A DNA stretch of 64,000 nt from an uncultured Trichococcus sp. (GCF_963667775.1 NZ_OY764015.1:1505168-1569167), one strand, 5' to 3'; counted from the stretch's first letter, positions 17,657-28,188 are shown. A program made the numbers and translations. The notes: generated by a model from the sequence alone, not told the origin.

Positions 17657-18697
17657 TTAATTAACTCCTAGGCTATCAATCATTTGTTCCATCTCTTTGA
17701 TTTGTCCCATGTCGAGCCACGAGTTTTCACTGACTGGATATACACCAATTTTATGACCTTTTTCTTTCGCCAACATTATTATGGTGGGCAGATCAGAAAA
17801 CTCATTCTCAGGTACCAAATCTAAAATTTTAGGTTCAATTATATACATGCCGGTGTTTATCAAATAGCTGAATTCTGGTTTCTCTTCTGTATCTTCTAAC
17901 AAGCCATCTTCATCCAGCTTCAATACTCCGTATGGTATTTGATTATTTTTGATGGAAGCTACAATCGTTACATCGTGTTTATTTACTTTATGAAAATCTA
18001 CAATATTTGTATAGTCAGCATCCACTAGAATATCGCAATTTGAAACAAAAAATGTCTCTTGTAGTAACGACTTCATCAAGGATAAACTACCACCAGTACC
18101 CAATGGCTTATCTTCTTCTATATAAGTCATATCATACGGACGTTCAATGTCATCAAAATAGCTACGTATCATATTTTTTTTATAATTTACGCTCACTAAA
18201 TAATTAGTACAGCCAAAGTCATGGAATTTATTTATTATTCGTTCCATAATCGGTGTGTCCCCAATTGGAATCAAAGGTTTCGGAAGTATCTTTGTGTAAG
18301 GATACAGACGCGTGCCTTTTCCCCCTGCCATAATTACTACCGGATTACTTAATTTATCGCTACTGATTAGATCGAAAGATTTAAACATGATATTACGTAT
18401 CGAAGAGTCCTCATTTAACACAGGAATAGATTCAACCTGTTTTTCTTTCATCAAATCATGCGCTACTTCTATTTGATTGTTCAAAATATAAATTGGATTA
18501 GGATTCATGGCTCGTTCAACACTATCTTGAATGGAATTATCTCCCAATATATACCTTCGGATATCTCCGTCGGACAACACGCCAACCAATTTTGAGTCTT
18601 TTGATACATAGATAATTTTCCGAGCATTCTTATCCATCTGTTCCATAGCGAATTTGACGGTGACGTTACTATTTACAATAAAATCATTGATTTCCAA
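17657..18697 (-). CDS. ptmE: CBS-domain sugar-1-phosphate nucleotidyltransferase, PtmE-like
   Basis: This is a 346-residue protein. Residues 1-115 form two CBS domains and residues 120-346 a nucleotidyltransferase with VVIMAGGKGTRLYPYTKILPKP. In Campylobacter, PtmE of this architecture makes the GDP-glucosamine derivative that starts the GDP-linked legionaminic pathway. The CBS pair probably senses a nucleotide. It abuts legH without a gap. The companion Campylobacter genes ptmA and ptmF are not present in the window. Confidence 0.78.
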   Translation of the reverse strand: MEINDFIVNSNVTVKFAMEQMDKNARKIIYVSKDSKLVGVLSDGDIRRYILGDNSIQDSVERAMNPNPIYILNNQIEVAHDLMKEKQVESIPVLNEDSSIRNIMFKSFDLISSDKLSNPVVIMAGGKGTRLYPYTKILPKPLIPIGDTPIMERIINKFHDFGCTNYLVSVNYKKNMIRSYFDDIERPYDMTYIEEDKPLGTGGSLSLMKSLLQETFFVSNCDILVDADYTNIVDFHKVNKHDVTIVASIKNNQIPYGVLKLDEDGLLEDTEEKPEFSYLINTGMYIIEPKILDLVPENEFSDLPTIIMLAKEKGHKIGVYPVSENSWLDMGQIKEMEQMIDSLGVN

Positions 18698-18713
18698 AAG
18701 TGATCCCCCAATT

Positions 18714-19877
18714 CTAATACACTAAACTATTAACGCATTCTGCCACATAACGAACATCATTTTCACTTAAATTTGTACTGCAAGGAATATTAATAATATG
18801 CTTTGCATAGTAAGTAGCTTTTTCAATATTATAACTCTGGGAACCCGTATATGGTTTCTGCTCATGAATTAATCCCCAAATAGGTCGAGTTTGAATTTGT
18901 TTCTGATGTAATTCATCCATTAAAGATTGTAAAACTGATGGATTTTCAATAAATAATGCATAGAACCAATGATTGGATTTAATATTTTCACGAAAAGGCA
19001 GTAAATTAACTCCCTTGTTGGCCCTAAACAACTCATTATAGATTTTATAATTGCTTTCTTTGGTTTTTATAAATTTAAGCAACTGCTCAATTTGCCCTAA
19101 TCCTAAAGCTCCTTGTAAATTTGTCATACGATAATTGTAACCAACCTCACCATGCACAAAATTTATCGGATCATCCTTCGCTTGAGTAGAAATATATCGG
19201 ATATGTTCTAATTTATCATCATCCTTACCAACAATCATTCCTCCTCCACCCGTTGTGATGATTTTGTTCCCATTAAAAGAGTATGCACCGAAATCTCCCA
19301 ATGTTCCAGCGTGTTTCCCCGCAAACTTACCGGAGGTATAGTAAGATCCTAATGCTTCAGTTGCATCTTCTACAATTTGTAATTTGAATTTTTTAGCGAT
19401 ATCCAAAATAGCTTCCATGTCTGCCAAGTTGCCAAAGACATGAACAACTATAATTGCTCTAATCCTCTTTGTAGTTATCTTATTTGTAACAATACCATTT
19501 TCAAAGTTACATTCGTTGGTAAGAAATGCTTCTAGCTTAACTGGATCCATGCACAGAGAGTCATCGCAGTCCATAAATACCGGTTCTGCTCCACAATAAC
19601 GAATTGGATTAACTGCAGCAATAAAAGTTAAAGTAGGTGCGATCACTTCTTCTCCGGCGGATACTCCAATTTCCATCAATGATAAATGTAGCGCAGCTGT
19701 ACCACTTTGTACAGCTACTGCCTTATCTACCTTGACGAATTTCGCTACTTCACTTTCGAAATCGTTGATATAACTTCCTCCAGTAGAAACCCATTCAGTT
19801 TCAACAGCATCAATTACATACTCTAACTCTCTGCCTTTCAAATTTGGGACTGATAATGGTATGAACTCTCTTGTCAT
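18714..19877 (-). CDS. legC: LegC-family PLP-dependent aminotransferase
   Basis: This 387-residue DegT/DnrJ/EryC1-family enzyme transfers an amino group to the 4-keto-6-deoxy sugar made by LegB. It has QSGTAALHLSLMEIGVSAGEEVIAP, EDATEALGSYY, and the PLP-lysine motif SFNGNKIITTGGGG. It lies 11 bases downstream of legB. Full length for the family. Confidence 0.85.
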   Translation of the reverse strand: MTREFIPLSVPNLKGRELEYVIDAVETEWVSTGGSYINDFESEVAKFVKVDKAVAVQSGTAALHLSLMEIGVSAGEEVIAPTLTFIAAVNPIRYCGAEPVFMDCDDSLCMDPVKLEAFLTNECNFENGIVTNKITTKRIRAIIVVHVFGNLADMEAILDIAKKFKLQIVEDATEALGSYYTSGKFAGKHAGTLGDFGAYSFNGNKIITTGGGGMIVGKDDDKLEHIRYISTQAKDDPINFVHGEVGYNYRMTNLQGALGLGQIEQLLKFIKTKESNYKIYNELFRANKGVNLLPFRENIKSNHWFYALFIENPSVLQSLMDELHQKQIQTRPIWGLIHEQKPYTGSQSYNIEKATYYAKHIINIPCSTNLSENDVRYVAECVNSLVY

Positions 19878-19888
19878 AATTTCACCTC

Positions 19889-20869
19889 CTAGATGTTGTA
19901 AATATCTGTTTTGTATTTATCCAAATTGTGTTTAAAGAATTCAATCGTTTCAGCAAGACCTTGTTCAAATGTGTATTGTGGCTTCCAATCGGTTAAGCGC
20001 ATTATTTTTTCATTTGAACCCAACAAACGATTCACTTCACTCTTCTCAGGACGCAATCTTTCTTCTTCTGTTATGATTTTTGCATTTGGATTAATTTGAC
20101 GAATCAGTTCTTCCGCCAATTGACCAATGGAAATCTCATCTTGTGTGGCTATGTTGATTTCTTCCCCAATTACGTTATCTGCTTTTGCCAAAGTAATAAA
20201 CCCATTTGCGGTATCTTTTACGTAATTAAAATCACGCGTTGGTGTTACTGAACCTAATTTAATTTCTTCTTTTCCAGCTAAAAGCTGGGTAATAACAGTT
20301 GGGATAACAGCACGAGCAGATTGTCTTGGCCCATATGTGTTGAATGGACGAACAATCGTCACTGGAGTTTCAAAGCTACGGTAAAAACTTTCTGCCATTC
20401 TGTCGCTGCCGATTTTAGTAGCTGAATACGGACTTTGGCCTTGGAATGGATGATTTTCATCGATAGGTACATATTGCGCAGTACCGTAAACTTCAGAAGT
20501 TGATGTGCATAGAACACGGCGTGTATCCAGATCACGTGCCGCTTGCAATACATTTAGAGTTCCTTTTATATTTGTATCTACATAAGAATCTGGTGAATGA
20601 TAACTGAATGGGATGGCAATTAACGCAGCCAAATGATACACCGTATCAATGCCTTTCATCGCTTCTCGTACACCATTTGGATCGCGGATATCTCCTGTGA
20701 ATACTTCAATTTCAGAAAGAATTTCTTTTGGTAAACTATCCAACCATCCCCATGTATTGAAAGAATTGTAATAAGCAAACGCTCTAACTTTTTCACCTCT
20801 TTTTACTAATTCCTCTGTTAAATGGCTACCAATGAAGCCGTCTGCGCCTGTTACTAATATTTTCGACAT
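19889..20869 (-). CDS. legB: GDP-N-acetylglucosamine 4,6-dehydratase LegB
   Basis: This 326-residue extended short-chain dehydrogenase has the NAD-binding VTGADGFIGSHL and catalytic TSTSEVYG...YSATK (Ser, Tyr, Lys). LegB forms the 4-keto-6-deoxy intermediate, the first committed step toward legionaminic acid. It is the first gene of the leg block and has a good AAGGAGA site. A probable internal promoter lies upstream (see 20964). Confidence 0.85.
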   Translation of the reverse strand: MSKILVTGADGFIGSHLTEELVKRGEKVRAFAYYNSFNTWGWLDSLPKEILSEIEVFTGDIRDPNGVREAMKGIDTVYHLAALIAIPFSYHSPDSYVDTNIKGTLNVLQAARDLDTRRVLCTSTSEVYGTAQYVPIDENHPFQGQSPYSATKIGSDRMAESFYRSFETPVTIVRPFNTYGPRQSARAVIPTVITQLLAGKEEIKLGSVTPTRDFNYVKDTANGFITLAKADNVIGEEINIATQDEISIGQLAEELIRQINPNAKIITEEERLRPEKSEVNRLLGSNEKIMRLTDWKPQYTFEQGLAETIEFFKHNLDKYKTDIYNI

Positions 20870-20963
20870 AATTTTCTCCTTAATTATTTGTTATAGTAAA
20901 ACATCTAAATTAAACATTCTCAGGATACTTTGATACAACAAATATTGCATCCCAATTTATTAC

Positions 20964-20972
20964 ATTATATCA
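20964..20972 (-). promoter_or_regulatory. Candidate internal promoter of the leg genes
   Basis: In the 293-base gap between wzx and legB the minus strand has TGATATAAT, a perfect -10 with an extended TGN. No good -35 is seen at 16-18 bases. It would start a transcript about 90 bases upstream of legB. Confidence 0.45.
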
Positions 20973-21162
20973 CCACCACAAACATAAAAGCAGTTCAAAT
21001 TCACAAATGAAGTTAAATAATAGTCTAAACAACGGTTCCATACGTTGACACATTAAAAATCCGTTACAAATTATTAAACTCCCCACCAATATACTATCAT
21101 TCACAAATTTCTGTTTTGAGAGATAAAAGTTTGTGACATTATTTTCCCCTTAAATTTGAACA

Positions 21163-22569
21163 TCATTTTTTCTTGAGAATAATTTTGACTTCTAACCAGT
21201 ATTTTTTTAACAAATATGTTAAAGCAACACCATATCCAAGAGTGATAAAATACCTTAATATTGTATTATTATAGAGAAGCAAGACAACAAACGATATAAT
21301 TAATACAATTACAATGATGATTAAAATGTTTTTGGTATTATATATGTGGGCTAGGTTCATTTTTTTTACAAGTAAATAATGGAAAACCAAAAGTACCCCA
21401 TAACACAACATTGTGGAATAAGCTGCTCCAATATAACCAAAATAGGGGATGAATTTAAAGTTTAATATTACATTTAAGGTGGCAGCTAAAACGCTGGCCA
21501 CCATCATCCCAATTGTTTTTTTCTTATATTGCTCAACGTTGACGTACATTGTGTAAACATACTGAAGGAAGCAAGCTACCATGACTGGTGGCATAACATA
21601 CTTTGCATCCATATATGCCTTCCCTCCCATAATATACAATACCTCAGGAGCAATTAACATAATCCCAACAATAGGCACTGCTATTACTAGAACATAGACT
21701 GTTGATATTTTATATACAGCTTTTGTATTGTTTTCATGTATCTTTTCTCCAAGCCAAGGGCTAAAAGCAACATTAATTGAGGACCAGAGGACTACAACAA
21801 TAGTAGAAATACTATATGCTAAACTATATAATGCGGTTTGTGTAGATCCTAATATATTTGTAATCATTATACGATCTGAGGACGCTAATATCGTCAGTGA
21901 CAACAAATGAGTCACAAATGGGATGCAAATTTTAATCGCATATTTCCAATATTTTAATTTAACATATTTACCTTTTCTAATATATCCTATATATAAAATT
22001 AGATTAATCGCAATCAAAGGAAGGTAAAAACCAATGATTCTTCCCAATAACTTGTCTTCGAAGACATTCACCAAATATAAGGATGTAATTATAGATGAGA
22101 GTGATGCAAATAAACTGATAAAAACACTTTGTTTGTATTTATATTTAAACCTCTGTATATTTTGGAATATAGTTATAGTTTGACTAACCATAATATAACT
22201 AAACATAACATTTATATAAAATGAAGTCATAGAGAAGACTCTTTCAAAAAATTGGAAATTCAGACTAATGACTGCATACATGCCAAGAGTAAATAAAGAT
22301 CCTAATGTTAATATAGACAAATTATAACTATCCAAATCATCTTTAAAATCAAATCTCGCACTAACTAATGAAGAGTGCAGAGAAATTGTTCCTACAATTG
22401 TAAGTATAGAAATCCAAGAAGTAAAGTTACTAAAATTTCCAAAGTCTTGCTGGTTCATCAACCTTGTGAAAATTGGAACAGTAAAGAAACTGAGCCCTTT
22501 TAATAATATGTTGCTAACTATATACCAGATACTGGATTTCACTACTTTTGCTCCTGATTTTTTCTCCAT
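21163..22569 (-). CDS. wzx: Wzx-type polysaccharide flippase
   Basis: This 468-residue membrane protein has about twelve to fourteen hydrophobic segments. It starts VVKSSIWYIVSNILLKGLSFFTVPIFTRLM, the typical N-terminus of oligosaccharide flippases (RfbX/MATE-like) that move undecaprenyl-linked repeat units across the membrane. It sits between the transferase genes and the leg genes and pairs with the Wzy-like gene at 24464. Confidence 0.85.
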   Translation of the reverse strand: MEKKSGAKVVKSSIWYIVSNILLKGLSFFTVPIFTRLMNQQDFGNFSNFTSWISILTIVGTISLHSSLVSARFDFKDDLDSYNLSILTLGSLFTLGMYAVISLNFQFFERVFSMTSFYINVMFSYIMVSQTITIFQNIQRFKYKYKQSVFISLFASLSSIITSLYLVNVFEDKLLGRIIGFYLPLIAINLILYIGYIRKGKYVKLKYWKYAIKICIPFVTHLLSLTILASSDRIMITNILGSTQTALYSLAYSISTIVVVLWSSINVAFSPWLGEKIHENNTKAVYKISTVYVLVIAVPIVGIMLIAPEVLYIMGGKAYMDAKYVMPPVMVACFLQYVYTMYVNVEQYKKKTIGMMVASVLAATLNVILNFKFIPYFGYIGAAYSTMLCYGVLLVFHYLLVKKMNLAHIYNTKNILIIIVIVLIISFVVLLLYNNTILRYFITLGYGVALTYLLKKYWLEVKIILKKK

Positions 22570-22680
22570 ACGGTAGTATAACTCCTCTAAAAAAATAAAT
22601 ATTATAATAGTTTCCGTACTTGAAAGGATTCTATGTAATGCACATAAAATTCATTTAATTTTTTCAGCTCCTAAATATCA

Positions 22681-23793
22681 TTAATATTCTAAATCTTTAA
22701 TTAATTCTTTCAAATCTTCAATTGATTTAGGTATCATAAATCGACTGGGTTCATCATACATTTTTTTTATATAATTAAAAAAATCAACAATATTGTCTAT
22801 TTCTTCTCTCCCATTATTTGGAACAAGTTGTTCTAGTAAATCCCTAAAAATCTCTATTAAACATATGACCACAGGTTCTTCATTTTGCATAATTTTTGGT
22901 GTTACGATACTTGTAGAATGTATTGAAACTAATATTTTTTCTTTCACATTAATTGATGGGGAAATAGCTTCCCAAGGAATCCTGGACTCCAGGACAGGGT
23001 ATTTTTTTGATATAGTATTAAAATACCTAGGATGTGACTTAACAATTGCATTTCTATCCTTTAACAACATTTCTCTTATCATTAATTCACGCTCATTAAA
23101 TGCAGCCTTTATTTCATCACTATTATGTTCTGTGCAAAAAACTTGCTCAAGATAGATTAATTTGGTTTTATTGATACTTTCCAAATCTTCTTTACTTCCA
23201 AAAAAGTTGATCAATCTATCTGTAGATTCAAGATCGGCCGTTATATTTGGAGCTTTATGAAAGTTCAAATATAATTTCGATATATAATCTGGTAGTAAAA
23301 ATCGAAAAATAGCTTTATTTACTAATTCTTCTCTTCTGAGCAATTTAAATTTCAATAAATGTGTAATTGATTGGTTCCCAAATATTCTATCTTGCTTAAC
23401 GTATGTTCCAAGTCCCTCTTCGACTAAATATAATTTAGGCGGTGTTTTATATGATCTGTATACTGGTGATAGTAGATCAATCCACGTTGTTGAGGCTATA
23501 ATTGCCGATACATCTAAATCAACTAACTCATCATTAAATAATTGACGAGTTGCCATTTTAGGAAACAACACCGCACTTAATTGCCAAACAATTTCATGTT
23601 TATGAACCTCATATTTTTTGTTTGAATAATAAATATCATGTACATGTGGACTCATCTTCCACTTATTATTTTCAAATGTTTTGCGTTGTTTGCTCTTGAT
23701 TAGAATTGTTATTTTATCATTTGGGAATTCATCACGCGCAATATTGAGAGCATTAACCATTTGAAAAACGGAATCTATTGCTATAACTATCAT
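22681..23793 (-). CDS. Sialyltransferase/polysialyltransferase-like glycosyltransferase
   Basis: This is a 370-residue protein. The ATG at 23793 is preferred because GTGGAGG is seven bases upstream; a GTG within that site is unlikely. It has LYLVEEGLGTY in mid-protein and IVKSHPRYF plus VSIHSTSIVTPKI toward the C-terminus, the E/DEGxGTY, HP and S/T layout of bacterial GT52- and GT38-type sialyltransferases. In this locus it would transfer CMP-legionaminic acid. Linkage and acceptor cannot be told from the sequence. Confidence 0.65.
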   Translation of the reverse strand: MIVIAIDSVFQMVNALNIARDEFPNDKITILIKSKQRKTFENNKWKMSPHVHDIYYSNKKYEVHKHEIVWQLSAVLFPKMATRQLFNDELVDLDVSAIIASTTWIDLLSPVYRSYKTPPKLYLVEEGLGTYVKQDRIFGNQSITHLLKFKLLRREELVNKAIFRFLLPDYISKLYLNFHKAPNITADLESTDRLINFFGSKEDLESINKTKLIYLEQVFCTEHNSDEIKAAFNERELMIREMLLKDRNAIVKSHPRYFNTISKKYPVLESRIPWEAISPSINVKEKILVSIHSTSIVTPKIMQNEEPVVICLIEIFRDLLEQLVPNNGREEIDNIVDFFNYIKKMYDEPSRFMIPKSIEDLKELIKDLEY

Positions 23794-24463
23794 TATATAA
23801 GCCTCCACTATTTAAAAAAAATAAAAATACTTCACTGTTTAAAGATATTCTTTCAAACGAGATAAATGATTAGGTGAATTAATATTCTATCAATTAAAAT
23901 TATAAACTTGAATTCATAACAGGGTATTATACTGTTCGTGAAATTTAAACCATATTATGGACTTTTGTGGTTAATACTCTTCCACATAGTATCCTTACGA
24001 GTTGTAAAAATAAGATAATCTTGATATGCAAACTAACAGCAACTTCCCTCGTGCATAACAAAAAAATAACGATTGAGCTGCCAAATAAAATTATTATCAT
24101 TACGCTATCGAAGATAGCCCTAGTACAAATATAAAAGAATGCAAGTTATCCACCTTGACTATATAGCAAATATTATTTTTCATGGAGAATTTCTTATTTC
24201 TGATAATCGTAGCTTACAACCTTAATAGCTACATTTGGAAATAGCAATGAATACTTTAGTTTCAAGGAAACTTGTTTCTTATTAATTGTGATGACATTAA
24301 TTTAGCAACTGTCATAATAATTGATTCTCCTTAAATTTAAGAATCTAAACGGCTAAGAAGAATTCTTACTAGAATATTAAAGTTTGAATTAACCTTACAA
24401 CAAACTTATACGCAGTTCAATGATTAAAATTTAGTTTTTATGGCTTCTAACTGAAAAATATAG
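23794..24463. other. 670-base AT-rich gap inside the polysaccharide locus
   Basis: No open frame, repeat or clear terminator was found. The length and lack of any promoter of note suggest a deleted or decayed gene, but no protein similarity could be recognised. Confidence 0.3.
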
Positions 24464-25792
24464 TTAATTATTTTTTCTTTCTAATGTAGATAAACTTAAT
24501 GCTGCTAGAGACAGGCCATTCCAAAATAATCGTTCACTGTACATAACTTCTCCGATACCATTAAAAATAGCTGTTAGTATTAGCATCAGGGGTATAATAT
24601 GAATTACATTAAATTTCACTGAATTGACTAAGTTTTTGATGACTTTGTAGTAGAAGTTCATATATGCTAGGAAACCTACTATTCCTATTTGCGTTAGCAT
24701 GCTAATAATAAAGTTGTGTGAGGATCCCGGATCACTCATATATTTTGAAGTAGCTATATACTCATTTCTCGAAGACAATCCTACTCCGAAGATGAAATTA
24801 TTAGGAATCACATGTTTTATTTCAGTCTCTGCCCTTGGCCATCTTCTTGTACCTCCAGAAGATACAACCTGATTTAGATTGAATCTATAAAGTAAAAGTG
24901 GATTAGTACTCACAAGATATTCAAATAGCAAGTACCCCGATAAACCAAATATCAATAGTAAAAAGACTAATTTTTTTTGTTTCTTATTTTTTAGTGCTAA
25001 CAAAACAACTGCTATGGTAACCCCAAATAGTACACCGACAAATGCAGATCTTGAGCCAGATAATAATATAAAATAACAGCCTAATGTAATAATTATTACT
25101 GACAAAATTTTATCTAATTTATTTTTAACTATTATCATGTAGCCAAAAGAATATGCCACTAACTGGCCAAACATCATTGCAAATCTATTCTCATTTACAT
25201 TCTCATTTATGGTTAACCTGCCATTATTTAAAATGTTAGGGTTTGAGATGAATTGAATACAGAAGAAACCAATCATTATAATTATTGAATAAAAGATGTT
25301 TTTCAGAACCTCTTTTAATTCCATCTCACTGAATTTAATATTCGCAAATATAATGAATATTAATATATTTATTCCCATACTTAAAAGTCCATTTACATCT
25401 CTGTAAAAACTAAACAAAAAAGCAATCGTTGTTGCAGTAAATATTACCATTAATTCTATAATCCATTTTTTTCTCAAAATAAGTTGTCGATTTGAAAAAA
25501 TGAAACTTAAAGCTAAAATTAGAGATAAGATTCTTGTAAATCCGATTCCAGGAAATGCAACAAAATAATCCGTTGATAAAGAGGTCAAAAAAAATGTTGG
25601 TATAATGGCTATCGGATTTTTCAACCCAAATAACGCCAATGCTGTGATTACCAAAGATACCAGTGAGTTATGATACTCTGCATTAAATACTACAAGCGTA
25701 GTCAGTATAATTGAATATGTCGATATCTTGCTATCTACACTTATATCACTCACGCATTTCCCAACTCTCCACAATATTTTCATATAAATCAT
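24464..25792 (-). CDS. O-antigen/capsule polymerase (Wzy-like)
   Basis: This protein of up to 442 residues has about eleven membrane segments and a large periplasm-side loop around GGTRRWPRAETEIKHV. LLSGSRSAFVGVLFG precedes it and GSSHNFIISMLTQIGI follows, the layout of the O-antigen ligase/polymerase family. It would polymerise the repeat units exported by Wzx. The open frame overlaps the upstream glycosyltransferase by 47 bases. A GTG at 25753 (giving VSDISVDSKIST), overlapping the neighbour's TGA, is a more economical start. Confidence 0.75.
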   Translation of the reverse strand: MIYMKILWRVGKCVSDISVDSKISTYSIILTTLVVFNAEYHNSLVSLVITALALFGLKNPIAIIPTFFLTSLSTDYFVAFPGIGFTRILSLILALSFIFSNRQLILRKKWIIELMVIFTATTIAFLFSFYRDVNGLLSMGINILIFIIFANIKFSEMELKEVLKNIFYSIIIMIGFFCIQFISNPNILNNGRLTINENVNENRFAMMFGQLVAYSFGYMIIVKNKLDKILSVIIITLGCYFILLSGSRSAFVGVLFGVTIAVVLLALKNKKQKKLVFLLLIFGLSGYLLFEYLVSTNPLLLYRFNLNQVVSSGGTRRWPRAETEIKHVIPNNFIFGVGLSSRNEYIATSKYMSDPGSSHNFIISMLTQIGIVGFLAYMNFYYKVIKNLVNSVKFNVIHIIPLMLILTAIFNGIGEVMYSERLFWNGLSLAALSLSTLERKNN

Positions 25793-26987
25793 GATATTTT
25801 CGAGACATTTTTTTTAGTGAGAATAGTTCGCTGTATTTTTGAATATATTTTTTATCCCAATTTTTTTTGAGTGCACTTTCTATCCCTTCACTCAACGCTT
25901 CCGTACTTCTTTCGTGAACTAATATCATTGCTTTGTCGTTATATAAATCTTCAATAGCATCTAAGTCATTAAAAGTAATAGTTGGGACTCCATATACGAA
26001 ACCTTCAATCATCGATAAACCGAATCCTTCATCTAAACTTGCAACAATATTCAATTTTGACTCGTTAAAATATGAAGGGATTTCTTTATTTTCTATAAAT
26101 CCACAAATGATAAAATTATCCTTTAAGCCTAGGTCATATATACGTTTTTGCAAAGTTCCATTCAACTCATCGTTACCGACAAATAAGATTGTTAATTTGC
26201 TACGGGTATCTTCTTTCAATCTAGAAATTGCCTCAACTACTTGAATCTGATTTTTCCGTTTTGTTATATTACCTAGACAAATAATAATTTCATTTTCATC
26301 TGGTATATTATACGTTTCGCGTATTTTGGAATACACCTTTCCATCTAGCTCAGTGTTAGTCCCATTAGTAATTATGTTTATATTGTCGCCTTTTTGTAAT
26401 CCATAATTTGTTATTATTCTTTGTTTCATTCCACTACTTATGACAGAAACCGGAATATTACGTTTTTCACTTAGCTGCAAGAAGTCTTTCTCAAAATCTA
26501 CATTAATTTTTGGAGCTAAAATACTACTATCAAGTCCTATCAAACCATGCAAAGTAACGATATAAGGTATATGCATTTCATCGCATATATCTATGTATAT
26601 TTTAGAACTTTCGCCAATTCCATGAATATGAATAATCTGTGGTTTAAACTCTTTGATAATTTTCTTTGTCAGTCCAATATCTAGATTAAAATACAGAAAT
26701 TTTAACTTGTTCTTTATAGAATCTTCATGCCCTATAGCTTCTACAATACTCTGACATAATGATTTAATTGTTATTGATTTCAGAACATCACTCCATGTAT
26801 GTTTTATAAGGGTGTACTTATCCAATTTTCCTCCCTGAGTAATAACTCTAGTAAGTACACCAACATCATCGTATTGAGTTATACTCTCAGCCGTAGCTTT
26901 AACCATTGAACCAAAACCAGTTTTATTTTTATTGAATTCGGGTAGGCATTCTTCATATATATATTTTGAAAGAATAAGAACTCTCAT
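25746..26987 (-). CDS. GT4-family glycosyltransferase
   Basis: This 413-residue GT-B enzyme has PQIIHIHGIGESSKIY in the N-terminal domain and IICLGNITKRKNQIQVVEAI, NFIICGFIENKEIPSYF and NIVASLDEGFGLSMIEGFVYGVPTI (E-x7-E motif) in the C-terminal domain. These define glycosyltransferase family 4. It probably adds one sugar of the repeat unit from a nucleotide donor. The gene is co-transcribed with the polymerase gene, which it overlaps. Confidence 0.82.
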   Translation of the reverse strand: MRVLILSKYIYEECLPEFNKNKTGFGSMVKATAESITQYDDVGVLTRVITQGGKLDKYTLIKHTWSDVLKSITIKSLCQSIVEAIGHEDSIKNKLKFLYFNLDIGLTKKIIKEFKPQIIHIHGIGESSKIYIDICDEMHIPYIVTLHGLIGLDSSILAPKINVDFEKDFLQLSEKRNIPVSVISSGMKQRIITNYGLQKGDNINIITNGTNTELDGKVYSKIRETYNIPDENEIIICLGNITKRKNQIQVVEAISRLKEDTRSKLTILFVGNDELNGTLQKRIYDLGLKDNFIICGFIENKEIPSYFNESKLNIVASLDEGFGLSMIEGFVYGVPTITFNDLDAIEDLYNDKAMILVHERSTEALSEGIESALKKNWDKKYIQKYSELFSLKKMSRKYHDLYENIVESWEMRE

Positions 26988-27027
26988 AATTAATCCCCTT
27001 TATCTTAACTTTAACCCCCTATTAACA

Positions 27028-28188
27028 CTATACAATAAGTAGTTCTGATAATTTAATATATGGCTTATTCATCATTATATAATTCAATTCACTTAAAGAC
27101 TCAAATTTTTCAGGACTAGATAAGTCATTGATTACTACTTTTTTTCCGTTAACATAAGCTTGAAATAACACTGTTGAATATAAGGATGCAACATATTTTG
27201 TAATAGACAGCGATTTTGAAAGTTCTACTATATTAGGATCTTCAATTACACAGTTGTAGAATACTTTCTTTATAGTTTCTATATTTGAATATCTAGGATG
27301 ATATCTTATACAAATCTTATCTAGAGACGTGTTTAGGTTTGATAGATTTCTATAAATACTTAACAATTCTATCTCATCCTCTCCGCCCAAATAGTAAGTT
27401 AATACATACTTATATTCTTCCTGTTTTTCCATATCAAAGTATAAATCTTTTGGTATTTCAACCATAAATTGACTTTCTTCTGCTTGCAACTGAATTAATA
27501 AATCTTGATAATGTTTATCCCAAATATAGAATCTATCGTATTGTACAAAGGCATCCCTTATATTAAACAATTTTTCTCCGTGCATCACATTAATGTGTTC
27601 TACATTATTTAGTCTGCAGTACATAGTAAGAAATGATGAAGCAAATGAATACTCGTTATGTGTAATAATTGCTTTAGGTTTATAAATATGGATAACATTT
27701 GAGTATATTGACATTTTAATTATGCACTTTAATATGAAGTATGGCGATTTCCAATACTTAAGCATACTTCTAAACGCAATTCTTTTATCGTTATTATCCA
27801 TGAATAAGTTTCCTTTTAACGCACACTCATAAATGTCACTAAACTCATTTTTTAAAGACTCTGGTATAGCCTTTACTGTCAGTCCTTCTCTTAAAAAAAC
27901 CGCACTTCCTTCTTCTTTCCCTTTTGTTGTGTTCAATTTTTTGTAAGGTTTTAACATATAAAAAAACAATAAAGGCAACGCAATTATATTTTGAGTAATT
28001 CTGACTAATACTGGTATACTACTCATTTGACAAATATATTGAAAAAAAGATCTATCCATTAAACTTAGCGGTTCTGGAAAACTAGATAATAGTTCCCTCT
28101 GATTCTCATAATCATTATGAAAAAAAGATGTAATTTTTTTTTTATATAATTTCTTCTGACTATCTTGAAGTTTTGTTAACAATGTCAT
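27028..28188 (-). CDS. Polysialyltransferase-like glycosyltransferase
   Basis: This is a 386-residue protein. A membrane-near helix (residues about 70-90) is followed by HNEYSFASSFLTMYC and HINVMHGEKLFNIRDAFVQYDRFYIWD, then ICIRYHPRYSN (HP motif) and KYVASLYSTVLFQAYVNGK (S/T motif). The arrangement resembles capsule polysialyltransferase-family proteins. It overlaps the acetyltransferase gene by four bases. It is the second such transferase in the locus and may act on a different linkage from the one at 22681. Confidence 0.6.
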   Translation of the reverse strand: MTLLTKLQDSQKKLYKKKITSFFHNDYENQRELLSSFPEPLSLMDRSFFQYICQMSSIPVLVRITQNIIALPLLFFYMLKPYKKLNTTKGKEEGSAVFLREGLTVKAIPESLKNEFSDIYECALKGNLFMDNNDKRIAFRSMLKYWKSPYFILKCIIKMSIYSNVIHIYKPKAIITHNEYSFASSFLTMYCRLNNVEHINVMHGEKLFNIRDAFVQYDRFYIWDKHYQDLLIQLQAEESQFMVEIPKDLYFDMEKQEEYKYVLTYYLGGEDEIELLSIYRNLSNLNTSLDKICIRYHPRYSNIETIKKVFYNCVIEDPNIVELSKSLSITKYVASLYSTVLFQAYVNGKKVVINDLSSPEKFESLSELNYIMMNKPYIKLSELLIV

